64,000 nt of DNA from Mytilus edulis. Lineage: Eukaryota; Mollusca; Bivalvia; Mytilida; Mytilidae. How positions within the stretch are numbered: the stretch's first letter is position 1; each line of letters opens with the position of its first letter. The DNA is taken from the NCBI RefSeq assembly GCF_963676685.1, contig NC_092344.1:87574749-87638748 (forward strand), in the 5' to 3' direction. The position numbers were made by a program, and so were the translations under genes. Of this stretch, positions 19,498-39,842 are shown one piece after another. The notes under the pieces are model-generated. The model searched no databases. It saw nothing but the letters and a program-made list of their open reading frames with translations, and was not told the origin of the DNA.

Positions 19498-19770
19498 CTA
19501 GGATGAAAAATTTTGTCCTGCATTTTTTTTTAGTTGTAATCTCTGTCCTGCCTTTTTATTTTTCACTCTATTCGGTCCTGCCTTTTTTTTTTATTAGTTT
19601 ATCCTGACTTTTTTACCTAAATTGTCATCCTGCCTTTTTTTTTGCAAAGTGTCTCATCCTGCCTTTTTTTTTACTCAAAACTCCTGTCCTGCCTATTTTT
19701 TTCAAATTTCATCCTAGCCCAAACCCCCCCCCCCCCCCCCCCCCCCCATAAAAATCAAATGGTAGCTCCC
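19435..19770. mobile_element. MITE with long G-run / C-run arms, TAA duplication
   Basis: GGGAGCTACCATTTGATTTT at the left is the exact complement of the right end. Immediately inside are a G-run of about 40 on the left and a C-run of about 28 on the right. TAA flanks both sides (19432-19434 and 19771-19773), consistent with PIF/Harbinger insertion. The middle is about six spaced repeats of TCCTGCCTTTTTTTT. The strand is extremely asymmetric and could form a quadruplex. There is no coding capacity. Confidence 0.75.
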
Positions 19771-19943
19771 TAAGCTCAGTCACTTGTGAAAAATAGAAAC
19801 ATGTCTTATATCACTACACAAAGATTTTTTGTTTACACACAACTTTTGTCAAATGGTAGCTCCCTAAGCTCAGTCACTTGTGAAAAATAGAAACATGTCT
19901 TATATCACTACACAAAGATTTTTTGTTTACACACAACTTTTGT
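19756..19943 (+). repeat. Exact 94-bp tandem duplication
   Basis: Positions 19756-19849 and 19850-19943 are identical as read here. The unit starts CAAATGGTAGCTCCCTAAGC, so it includes the last bases of the neighbouring MITE plus flanking sequence. It is either a very recent duplication or an assembly artefact next to a homopolymer. Confidence 0.85.
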
Positions 19944-20742
19944 GTTCCTCATTTTGAGGCGCATTAAGGATATTGACCCATATGGACTTGACCATGAAAA
20001 CTAAACCTTGTTCACTGATCCATGATATGAGGTAGAGATTCAAGTGAAAACTCTGTTGGGCACGAGAACCTTGCAAGGTATGTAAATACCAAATATTGTT
20101 ATTTTATAAATTAAATTAAGAGAGAAATTAAGAAAACAAAAAATATTAACTTTTTTTCAAGTAGTCACTGAACAATAATATTGAGGTCAAGGACAGGTGG
20201 AAGTCTCATAACATAAAGCATCTATATACAAAGTATGAAGGATCCAGTTTCTACCTTCTGAAGTATTAAGCATTTAAGAAGCTTGGTGCTGTCACTGCAA
20301 CACTATCCCTACGGTAAGCTATCTGCAACAGAAGTTGCAGACTGGACAAAAACTAAACATTGACCAATGAAACAAGAATATGATGTCAAGGTCAGATGAG
20401 AACCTGCCAGTCGGACATGTTCACCTTACAATCATGCCATACATCAATTTTTTTTTACCAATTGCTACTAGTATCTGAGCTGCATATTTGATCCCAAAAA
20501 CTTAACCTCGATCAATGATCTATGAAATAATTGTTAGAGTTGTTTGTCTTCATGTATAGTTGACCATGTTTTACTACCATTTGATTTAATAATTGTTAGG
20601 AGAATATGACAATTTTTGGCCTATTGTAGCATATACAACTTCATGAATGCTATTTTTTCAAGACCATGTCAAAAACCTTTCATGCACATTAATGTATGCA
20701 GCTTTTGTTCTGCAGGACACTTTTTAGATTAACAATGTATAA
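19944..20742 (-). repeat. TGACCTTGACC-type repeat, reverse orientation
   Basis: Reverse-complement matches to 55360-56390 include CCTTGTTCACTGATCCATGA near 20008 and the GAACAAT / GTCACTGAAC context near 20165. It is diverged and without a gene. Confidence 0.45.
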
Positions 20743-20773
20743 CATGCAATAGTGGGACATATCTCTACAGTGT

Positions 20774-20941
20774 AAAAGAGAGACGAAAGATACCAAAGGG
20801 ATAGTCAAACTCGTAAATCTAAAACAAACTGACAACGCCATGGCTAAAAATGAAAAAGACGAACAGAAAAACAATAGTAAACATGACACAACATAGAAAA
20901 CTAAAGAATAAACAACACGAACCCCACCAAAAACTAGGGGT
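20774..20941 (-). repeat. Pseudo-LTR, 3' copy of the Naiad-type element
   Basis: A 168-bp direct repeat of 24027-24194 with six substitutions (about 96 percent identity). It follows the 33-bp target duplication and leads into the end of the reverse transcriptase region. Confidence 0.85.
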
Positions 20942-21074
20942 GATCTCAGGTGCTCCGGAAGGGTAAGCAGATCCTGCTCCACATGTGGCACCCGTCGTGT
21001 TGCTTATGTGATTACAAATCCAGTAAATAGTCTAATTCGGTAGGTCATATTCATGAAAGGGAAGGGGATTGTAG

Positions 21075-22523
21075 TTACGACGTAAGGAACATATCCGATA
21101 TCAATTGTGAAACAGTTATTCCATAACGGTCAACCAACTCGTGATGGCGTCCGTAAAATTTACGAAGGGATGATTTCAACTTCACCATTTGGAACTCTTG
21201 GTTTAATAGCTTCCTTGTGAGCAGCAACCCTCTATCAAGAAAACCATGATAGGAAATGCAAGCAGAGGAATATCGTATAAATTGGGAGATATATACCCCG
21301 TATGCAGGTGCTGCTGGAATGTTGCTACTTAGAAATGGAAAGTTCACAATTGGAAAGCTGAAATCATCTCTTTTGTCGTAAAGTTTTGTTTTCAACCGAC
21401 CCTCATTGTCAATTTCTAGATGTAAGTCAAGATATGAAGCTGACCTAACTGTATCTGTAGTATCCTTTATCTCCAGTTCGATGGGATAGAATTCCTGCAT
21501 GAAGTCGGCCTCATGATAATAAAGAAACAAGTCGGTAAGTAGAGGGGCACAGTTTGTTCACATTGGAATGCCGACAGTCTGTTGAAAAACACGTCCTCCG
21601 AACGTAACAAATATGTTGTCAATCAAGAAATCAAGCATCTTGATAATATCAGTTCCAGAGAATTTTTTGTTTGAATCAGAGTGATTCTTTACAAAGTAGG
21701 ATTTATCCCTCCCTAAGACAAGATACTTGTATCTACATTGGCCATTATTTTTTACGAAGCAAAGTAATACCAACTCTTTCAATTTGTCTTTTAGTTTGGA
21801 AATGTGGAATACTTGTGCAAAGAGTAGAAAAGTCAAATGTTTTAATACTGTTACAAGATGAAAGAGAGTTAGCTTGTATGTACTCTAAAAGATCTTTGGA
21901 ATTTTTAAGTATCCACATCTGATTCACGCCACCTCTAGAATAGGCAGTTTCACAATAACTTTGAAGCCCGTCTTTGATTGCTGATAAAATAGATGTTAAT
22001 AATTTAGAAAGAGGTTTCGTGGAGCACTTGGAAGACCCAGCAATATACCGTTGTTTGTAAGGACACTTATGTAGTTTAGGTATCCAATACAGTGATGGAA
22101 GATCCAGTTCTTCATCTTTGGTTGAAATTCCAAAGGAACATAGAACAGACCTATGATTATCCAGGATTTCCTCTTTGTCATGAGGGTATATGTTGAGTTT
22201 CCAAGTGAATTGTCAATACCTAATTCGTTTATCAAGCAGTTAATGTAATGACTTTTACACACAAAAACGATGTTATTTGGGGCTTTATCTGCGGGGACAA
22301 CAACATATTTGTCATGAAGGTCGGATAGGTCTTTTGCAACATTTTGGTCTTTAAAGATTGACGTAGCATGGGCATTGATGGACCCATTCAGTTTCTTAAT
22401 TCTGATTTGTATCAACGACCTCCCTGCCTTAATCCATTCGGAAAGAGTGTCTACGTCTTCCTTCTCGCGCTTAGCCCATTGCCTGGCATAATCCTCGACT
22501 GAATCCATCAAAATTTTAAAGTT
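21075..22523 (-). pseudogene. Reverse transcriptase half of the Naiad-type element, disrupted
   Basis: It continues in the frame of the endonuclease ORF after one TAA stop (22524-22526). Readable pieces are DKYVVVPADKAPNNIVF, then after a frame change near 22195 the block LYWIPKLHKCPYKQRY, then motif-A-like FDFSTLCTSIPH. A second frame change near 21800 leads to GRVFQQTVGIPM, an in-frame TGA at 21558-21560, and TNCAPLLTDLF. Downstream, HEADFMQ runs straight into EFYPIELEIKDTTDT. The segment where the catalytic YxDD motif belongs is missing. The last part (YGRHHELVDRYGITVSQL) is open to a stop at 21075. With two shifts, two stops and no YxDD, this half cannot be active. Confidence 0.8.
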
Positions 22524-23945
22524 TTATTTCCAATTGATGGATTTAGGCTCACAATATTTTGAACCTTTCGATAACACATTTCGTAGAGAAGTGTTATTAA
22601 CAATGTTAAGGTCACCGGTAATAACATGGCCAGCAGGATTATATGTGAATTGGGAACTAGCACAAGTGCAATCAGGAGGTTTAGACTTGAAGTCGTCAAT
22701 ATCGAGATCCTGCAAAACGCGTTTGTAATTGAAAATTTTAGTTGCAATAGGTTTGGTATAGGTATAAGAAATTATTGGTACAGACTGGTCTTTGAAATAA
22801 GGAGGTTTTTTCGATTGAACTAATTTATGATGAAGGATATTGCCTAGGTTGACGCCATCGAGACCTTTTTTGGCAAAGGAAAGATTTAGAAAAGATCTTT
22901 TCTCTTTTTCATCTTTTCCAATGCGAACTGGCTTGAAAAGTCTGTGACTTGCAATATCTGAAATTATAGCTTGAAGTTTGTATTGGTTTGAATGAGGGTT
23001 TGTAACAGTGGATTCCAAACATAAATTGAACAGTGAATGAAGTTTTGAAAGGGGTGATGAATAAAGTTTCGTGCGAATGTGATGAATACCTAATGGCTTT
23101 TGTATGAATGGCAGCAAGTCATTAATAGAGACATCATGCAGAGAAGGTGATGTATAATGACGATGACCATGACTGCGTCTACGTCGAGGAGTCGAGTTGA
23201 AAATATTCATCACATTCACCGAGTTACATGAAGGACTAGATAGAATACCTATACCATCAATTTTGTCATTGCAGCCATAAGGTGTTGCAGTTCCCAATTG
23301 TCTAATCCAGTAGTCTTCTTTTTGTCTACGGAGAGTCGTTGAAAGATTAGGATTGTTAGAGCTATGGTATATCTTTTCGATAATGCGAACTGTCATAGAA
23401 ACGATGGAATGATCGGGCTGATTGAAATACTGGTATAGAATGTCGTTAGCATTGAGGTTAATGTCTGATCTATGACCGCACATACGTTTGTTTAGCCTTC
23501 CTTTCGTTTCACCGACGTATATCAATCCGCAAAGGTTGCACTCTAATCCGTAGACCACATTTATCGATTTACAATTCAGATCATCGTAACCTCTGGTAAA
23601 ATATGACTTCTTGGTCAAATTGCTAGTGAACTCAGCATCTGTAATTAAAATAGCACAAGTTTTGCAGCCTTTGGTCTCACATTTTGAAATGCGACAGTGT
23701 TGTACTGTGTCATCAAAAACCAAAATGTCTTTAAGGAGAACTGAACATGGCTGTATATGTGTAATATTGCTATTGTCACTAGGACGACGATCTGAATGAG
23801 TCGTGTTTGAGATATTTGTCATGTCTGGTGATGAGAGGACACCTGCCATATCAGACGACACCGTGTCCATGGTGACGTCTGTTTCGGACCTTTTTATACT
23901 GAGCGACGTCCGAGCCAGTTTCCTGTTTGATATTCGTAAGTTCAT
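22524..23945 (-). CDS. GIY-YIG endonuclease / CxC half of the Naiad-type element
   Basis: The 473-residue frame is open from an ATG at 23945 to TAA at 22524. In order it shows a cysteine cluster CETKGCKTC (about residues 88-96) and GIY-YIG core strands (INVVYGLECNLCGLIYVGET, about 128-147). The expected Arg follows in GRLNKR and His in CGHRSDI, and a Glu-containing helix follows in RRQKEDYWIRQLG. A basic stretch TPRRRRSHGHRH comes next. The linker with DCTCASSQF and HVITGDLNIV near the end (about 427-450) is the CxC signature of permuted Penelope-like elements. In an intact element this would continue into reverse transcriptase; here the TAA separates them. GIY-YIG enzymes nick DNA to prime target-site insertion. 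Expression is unknown, and this is most likely a remnant rather than a host gene. Confidence 0.8.
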   Translation of the reverse strand: MNLRISNRKLARTSLSIKRSETDVTMDTVSSDMAGVLSSPDMTNISNTTHSDRRPSDNSNITHIQPCSVLLKDILVFDDTVQHCRISKCETKGCKTCAILITDAEFTSNLTKKSYFTRGYDDLNCKSINVVYGLECNLCGLIYVGETKGRLNKRMCGHRSDINLNANDILYQYFNQPDHSIVSMTVRIIEKIYHSSNNPNLSTTLRRQKEDYWIRQLGTATPYGCNDKIDGIGILSSPSCNSVNVMNIFNSTPRRRRSHGHRHYTSPSLHDVSINDLLPFIQKPLGIHHIRTKLYSSPLSKLHSLFNLCLESTVTNPHSNQYKLQAIISDIASHRLFKPVRIGKDEKEKRSFLNLSFAKKGLDGVNLGNILHHKLVQSKKPPYFKDQSVPIISYTYTKPIATKIFNYKRVLQDLDIDDFKSKPPDCTCASSQFTYNPAGHVITGDLNIVNNTSLRNVLSKGSKYCEPKSINWK

Positions 23946-24026
23946 GCAATTGTAGTTTTGCTACTGGGCGAATGATGTCCTCGGGGACAAAATGTCCACC
24001 AGCAGAGACATCGACCCAGTGGTAAT

Positions 24027-24194
24027 AAAAGAGGGACGAAAGATACCAAAGGGATAGTCAAACTTGTAAATCTAAAACAAACTGACAACGCCAAGGCTAA
24101 AAATGAAAAAGACAAACAGAAAAACAATAGTAAACATGACACAACATACAAAACTAAAGAATAAACAACATGAACCCCACCAAAAACTAGGGGT
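24027..24194 (-). repeat. Pseudo-LTR, 5' copy of the Naiad-type element
   Basis: The upstream partner (in element orientation) of 20774-20941. A 5-bp spacer ACACT separates it from the right copy of the target duplication at 24200. Confidence 0.85.
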
Positions 24195-24396
24195 ACACTC
24201 ATGCAATAGTGGGACATATATCTACAGTGTAACACTCTTGGTGTGTTTAATGTTATATGGCAGATTTCTGCTTCCTGGATCTTACACTGACAAAGCAGTA
24301 TCGCTGATTATGATGATTTTTACTGAGGTTGTTCTCTTATATTTTATAAGGGCCAATACATGTATTTTAAAAATAAATAAGTGATTTTTTTTCATA

Positions 24397-24402
24397 TTTA
24401 TT
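24397..24402 (-). other. Candidate polyadenylation signal of RUVBL1
   Basis: TTTATT on the + strand reads AATAAA on the minus strand, about 470 nt after the RUVBL1 stop. The 3' UTR between 24403 and 24868 is AT-rich and holds a partial duplication of the terminal coding region (TTATTTCATATATTTGTCTT at about 24754 and 24869). Confidence 0.4.
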
Positions 24403-24868
24403 GGTCATCATAAATTTTTACAAAACAAATATAAAGACAAAAATAAATGACTATTTACAATGTCCATAACAATTTCAATAAAACAAGAACACATTGATCA
24501 GATCTTAATGTAAATGTTCTAACACTTCTTATGTAGAAAATACTTATTTGCCATGTTGTCAATGATACATTGCACAAAATTTTAATACATTTTTCAACAC
24601 TTAGCTGATAAATTTCTATGCTGAACTGTTTAAAAATGAATAAATAATGAAAACGAAACAGCAACCCTAAAACACATTAAAATCAGAAAACCTTTTTGAA
24701 TCTTGTCTTACAACTTTACTTATATCAAATATGTCAAGTAAATATAAATTTATTTCATATATTTGTCTTAATTTTCTATTGTAGGGTTCTATAGCTGCAT
24801 TTCAATAGTGATGATTCTTTTACTTTGTTTTAAACAATATTCAGTTTTCATCTCAGGTATCATTTAGT

Positions 24869-36860
<11,992 letters not shown>

Positions 36861-38570
36861 GCAAGACGTAACGGCCATACTACCATGACGGCCATAGGAT
36901 GAAACGGCCATACCCCGAAAAGATGAAACGGCCATAGTACAAAAACGGCCATACTTTGTAAAGACGTATCGTCCATGGTTTTTTTTTGCCCACAACCACC
37001 TCCATTTCTACAAGATTGTGCCAGCCTTCCAACAGGAAGCCAAGACCGTGTCCATCACACAGCAGCTTGTGAGTGAACAGCAACTCAGCCGCTATCAACG
37101 AGACACATACAAGCAGCTTCAAGGCCGTCTAACTTCACTGTGGGACCAGTACGAGGAAGACAGTATCCGAACATCCGACTTTCTCCGTTCGGTAGGCCAT
37201 CTGCATGCACCACCTGTTCCTCAACCAGAGACCCTCCCAGAGTCCGACTCTGAAGATTCCGACTACGAGTCTGATTAAGTGTTAATTGTAGTGACTTCAT
37301 GATCGTAATATAGTGCATTTTGGTATGTTTTAGTGCTTTTGTGAATATAAATGTTTAAATATTGGGAGACATGTGTATGCAGTGGAATAAATGCATGAGT
37401 GACAAGAGCATATGAGAGAAAACGTAAGAGATTGTTTATTTAAAAAATGTATATTAGATGAATGTCCTACATGTATGAACGAAATGTATATATGAATGGT
37501 TTGTGTATGTTGTATGTATGAAGAAGGTTTATATGTTTGGTGTTTATTTGTTTATCTGTATGACTGAATGAATAAATAAAATATATTAAAAAAAAATATC
37601 ATCTTTTTGTTTCTTATACTAGAGTATATTGGTATGATTGCCCATAATACAATTATCCATCAACAAATGCACAAAAATGAGAACATTTAAATTGTCAACA
37701 AATTGTTTTCAACACAATTCAACACAATGAACAAAGCAAAAAGAACATTCAGTATGATAAAAATGAAACTGGCCATCTTTTATCATGTAATTAGCCAATC
37801 GGGTGCACATTCCTGTCAGATTTTACGGGTAATTTCTTATGTTATTGGAAAATTCTGCAGTAGTCTCTGTCTTGGAAAGATGTTCAGCAAATAGAATGAC
37901 TCTAAACTATAAGAAAGAAAAAAAAATCAGAATTATTAAACAATGTGTCTGATGATCATGACAAATATAACTCGAACTTGATGAATTGCCTTCCTTAGAG
38001 TTAACCTTTACACTGAGTCCTGTTTTTAATTTCACCAAGACTGAGATTGAGAAGATTTGTATAGTTTAGAATAATATATATTTTTTACAGATATAATAAA
38101 AAGATCTGTAACATGTGCTTGTATGTATATATCGTCATTGACAGCGACAGTCAACATTCCTACAGTTTAAAATTCATATAAAATATGATGCCTTTATATC
38201 ACATTACAATAAAAATGATTCTTCAGAAAATGTTTACAACTGACAATGAAGAAATAATCAATATACTTACATAATATGGCCGCAACAAGTTGTAAACACG
38301 AGCGATGATGATCAAGCAAAGATAACTCTTACAAGAATAAATAAAATCTTCTGTACAGAAAAAAAGTACTACACAATCATATTTATGTTATTATTATGAA
38401 CAAATACTTATTTTTTGTATTATATTTTATGTAATAAACTCAATAAAAAAAAATTTAAAAGTGTGGACGATACGTCTCACAATGTGTGGCCGATATGTCC
38501 CATGGACGATATGACGGTATGGCCGACACATCCTAGGGCCGTCATGGAAGTATGGCCGTCGCGTCTCGAA
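36861..38570. mobile_element. 1.7-kb TIR element with ACGGCCATA motif-array ends
   Basis: The left end (36861-36980) carries ACGGCCATAC five times in varied form. The right end (38461-38570) carries the inverted counterparts. Aligning left to right-complement gives GACG..ACGGCCATACT.CCATGACGGCC, then TAGGATG, then AGACGTATCGTCCA. The arms are about 110-120 bp and imperfect. The exact outer boundary and target duplication are not resolved. The interior holds one short coding remnant (36985-37278), a probable poly(A) site near 37570, and otherwise AT-rich sequence. It sits between RUVBL1 and CCDC146. Confidence 0.6.
36985..37278 (+). pseudogene. C-terminal coding remnant inside the ACGGCCATA element
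   Basis: The open frame reads FFAHNHLHFYKIVPAFQQEA, continues through QRDTYKQLQGRLTSLWDQYE and ends in an acidic Ser/Asp/Glu tail (LPESDSEDSDYESD). There is no start codon of its own; it opens directly out of the left inverted repeat. GC content and codon choice are clearly higher than the flanks, as expected of once-coding DNA. It is followed 300 nt later by AATAAATAAAATA and an A-run. I do not recognise the family; it could be the last exon of the element's own transposase or a captured host exon. Confidence 0.45.
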
Positions 38571-39842
38571 AGCGTTTCGTCTGGGCGCCATTCCTACGAC
38601 TTTCAAATAACTAAAGCTGCTTACATATTCTTGTTTTAAGGTTAGCATATAGGATCATAAATATATTAAAAAGGGTTAAAATAATATTTCAATATTATTT
38701 ACAATTTATCATTGTCAATAACTTTCCTTAATTTACTTTAAGCAAATTATACTGATTCAGTACAAATCAACACTGCGACACGGTGTCAACACACATAAGT
38801 GTGTCATGTTTCCAACAACCCATATACTGGTAAAGCAGATTTCTATATATACTTTATATAAATGAAGATACAGAATTCACTTTTGGAAATTATATAATAC
38901 AAGGTGTTTTAAAACAAATTGAAGACTATATTGGAATTATTAGCTCTGAATAGGTTTTACGAAGTATTTAGGCCTTATAGGACAACACACTTTATAAAGC
39001 AGTAAAGATAGTAGTAACTCGACACACATACTTTTACCATATAAGAGAATATTGCTTTAGTAAGGGAATAAATTGCATATTATTATATTATTTGTTTATT
39101 GTCATAGTATTGTTCATAAGAGATATATACTGTTACCAGAGCCATTCAATTGCTACCATAGATGTAAATAAGATACATGTACCAGGATCATTCCGCTAAG
39201 GTTTAGTAATAGGAGTACGTTATTACCCATCCTCCCCTTATAAAACGCTCTAGGTCCGTCGATAGGTACACTAAGATTTTTGGATATAAAATTGTCGTTG
39301 AGGAGATTGTCGCTGATTACATCTCACAGGCAGCAGGTAGGACCCACTTCAATATGTTTGTCTAACTCAAATTACTGTAATCTTGATCATGATTGAATCT
39401 GCTTTTTGAAGAGAGAAAAAATCTTGCACAGTACATTGTATTAATCTTACTTTCTAACTATATATTAAAACCATAACTTTTTGAGCTCTCCTTGACAAAA
39501 GGGTCGTGTGAGCTGTACTAGAATTTAAATTTTTCATATCATGATTATAGGGTCAATTCATCTGTAAACCATAGTTAACTTGTATATCTTCTTCTCTGGA
39601 AACACTTGTGACAGATTTGCATGTACAATGTACATATTTAGAAGTCAACCATACCACTTACATGTAAATGGCAGCATGCATTAAATTATCTAGAATTGCA
39701 TCTTATGTCAGACAGACTTAAGATAACCTCAGGTTTAAGGTCAATTACAAATATATTCAATATTGCATTTAAGGGAGATTCAACACCATATAAATGCAAT
39801 AGAAATTTTGATTTTGATAGATTCATTGTCTTTTACACAGAT
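38571..39842 (+). promoter_or_regulatory. CCDC146 upstream region with possible noncoding first exon
   Basis: A plausible donor CAGCAG|GTAGG ends at 39336, and the first coding exon has a good acceptor (TTTTACACAG) ending at 39840. This suggests a noncoding exon ending at 39336 and an intron of about 500 nt. No TATA box is convincing. No other gene is seen. Confidence 0.35.

Larger units (their letters stand above)
20743..24232 (-). mobile_element. Penelope-like retroelement with N-terminal GIY-YIG (Naiad type)
   Basis: The whole unit is flanked by a 33-bp duplication with one mismatch (20743-20775 and 24200-24232, beginning CATGCAATAGTGGGACAT). Inside are two 168-bp direct repeats (pseudo-LTRs) with six differences. 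Reading the minus strand, GIY-YIG endonuclease comes first (22524-23945), then a CxC linker, then reverse transcriptase (to 21075). Canonical Penelope elements have the endonuclease at the C-terminus. The permuted order with a CxC motif defines the Naiad/Chlamys clade, whose Naiad branch is widespread in invertebrates. It lies about 165 bp beyond the candidate RUVBL1 polyadenylation site, in the same orientation. Confidence 0.85.

Noticed and set aside
20689..20991. 100-codon hydrophobic minus-strand frame, and its twin at 23942-24235
   Set aside because: Both are readings of the pseudo-LTR pair of the Naiad-type element; similarity reflects the DNA repeat, not a protein family.
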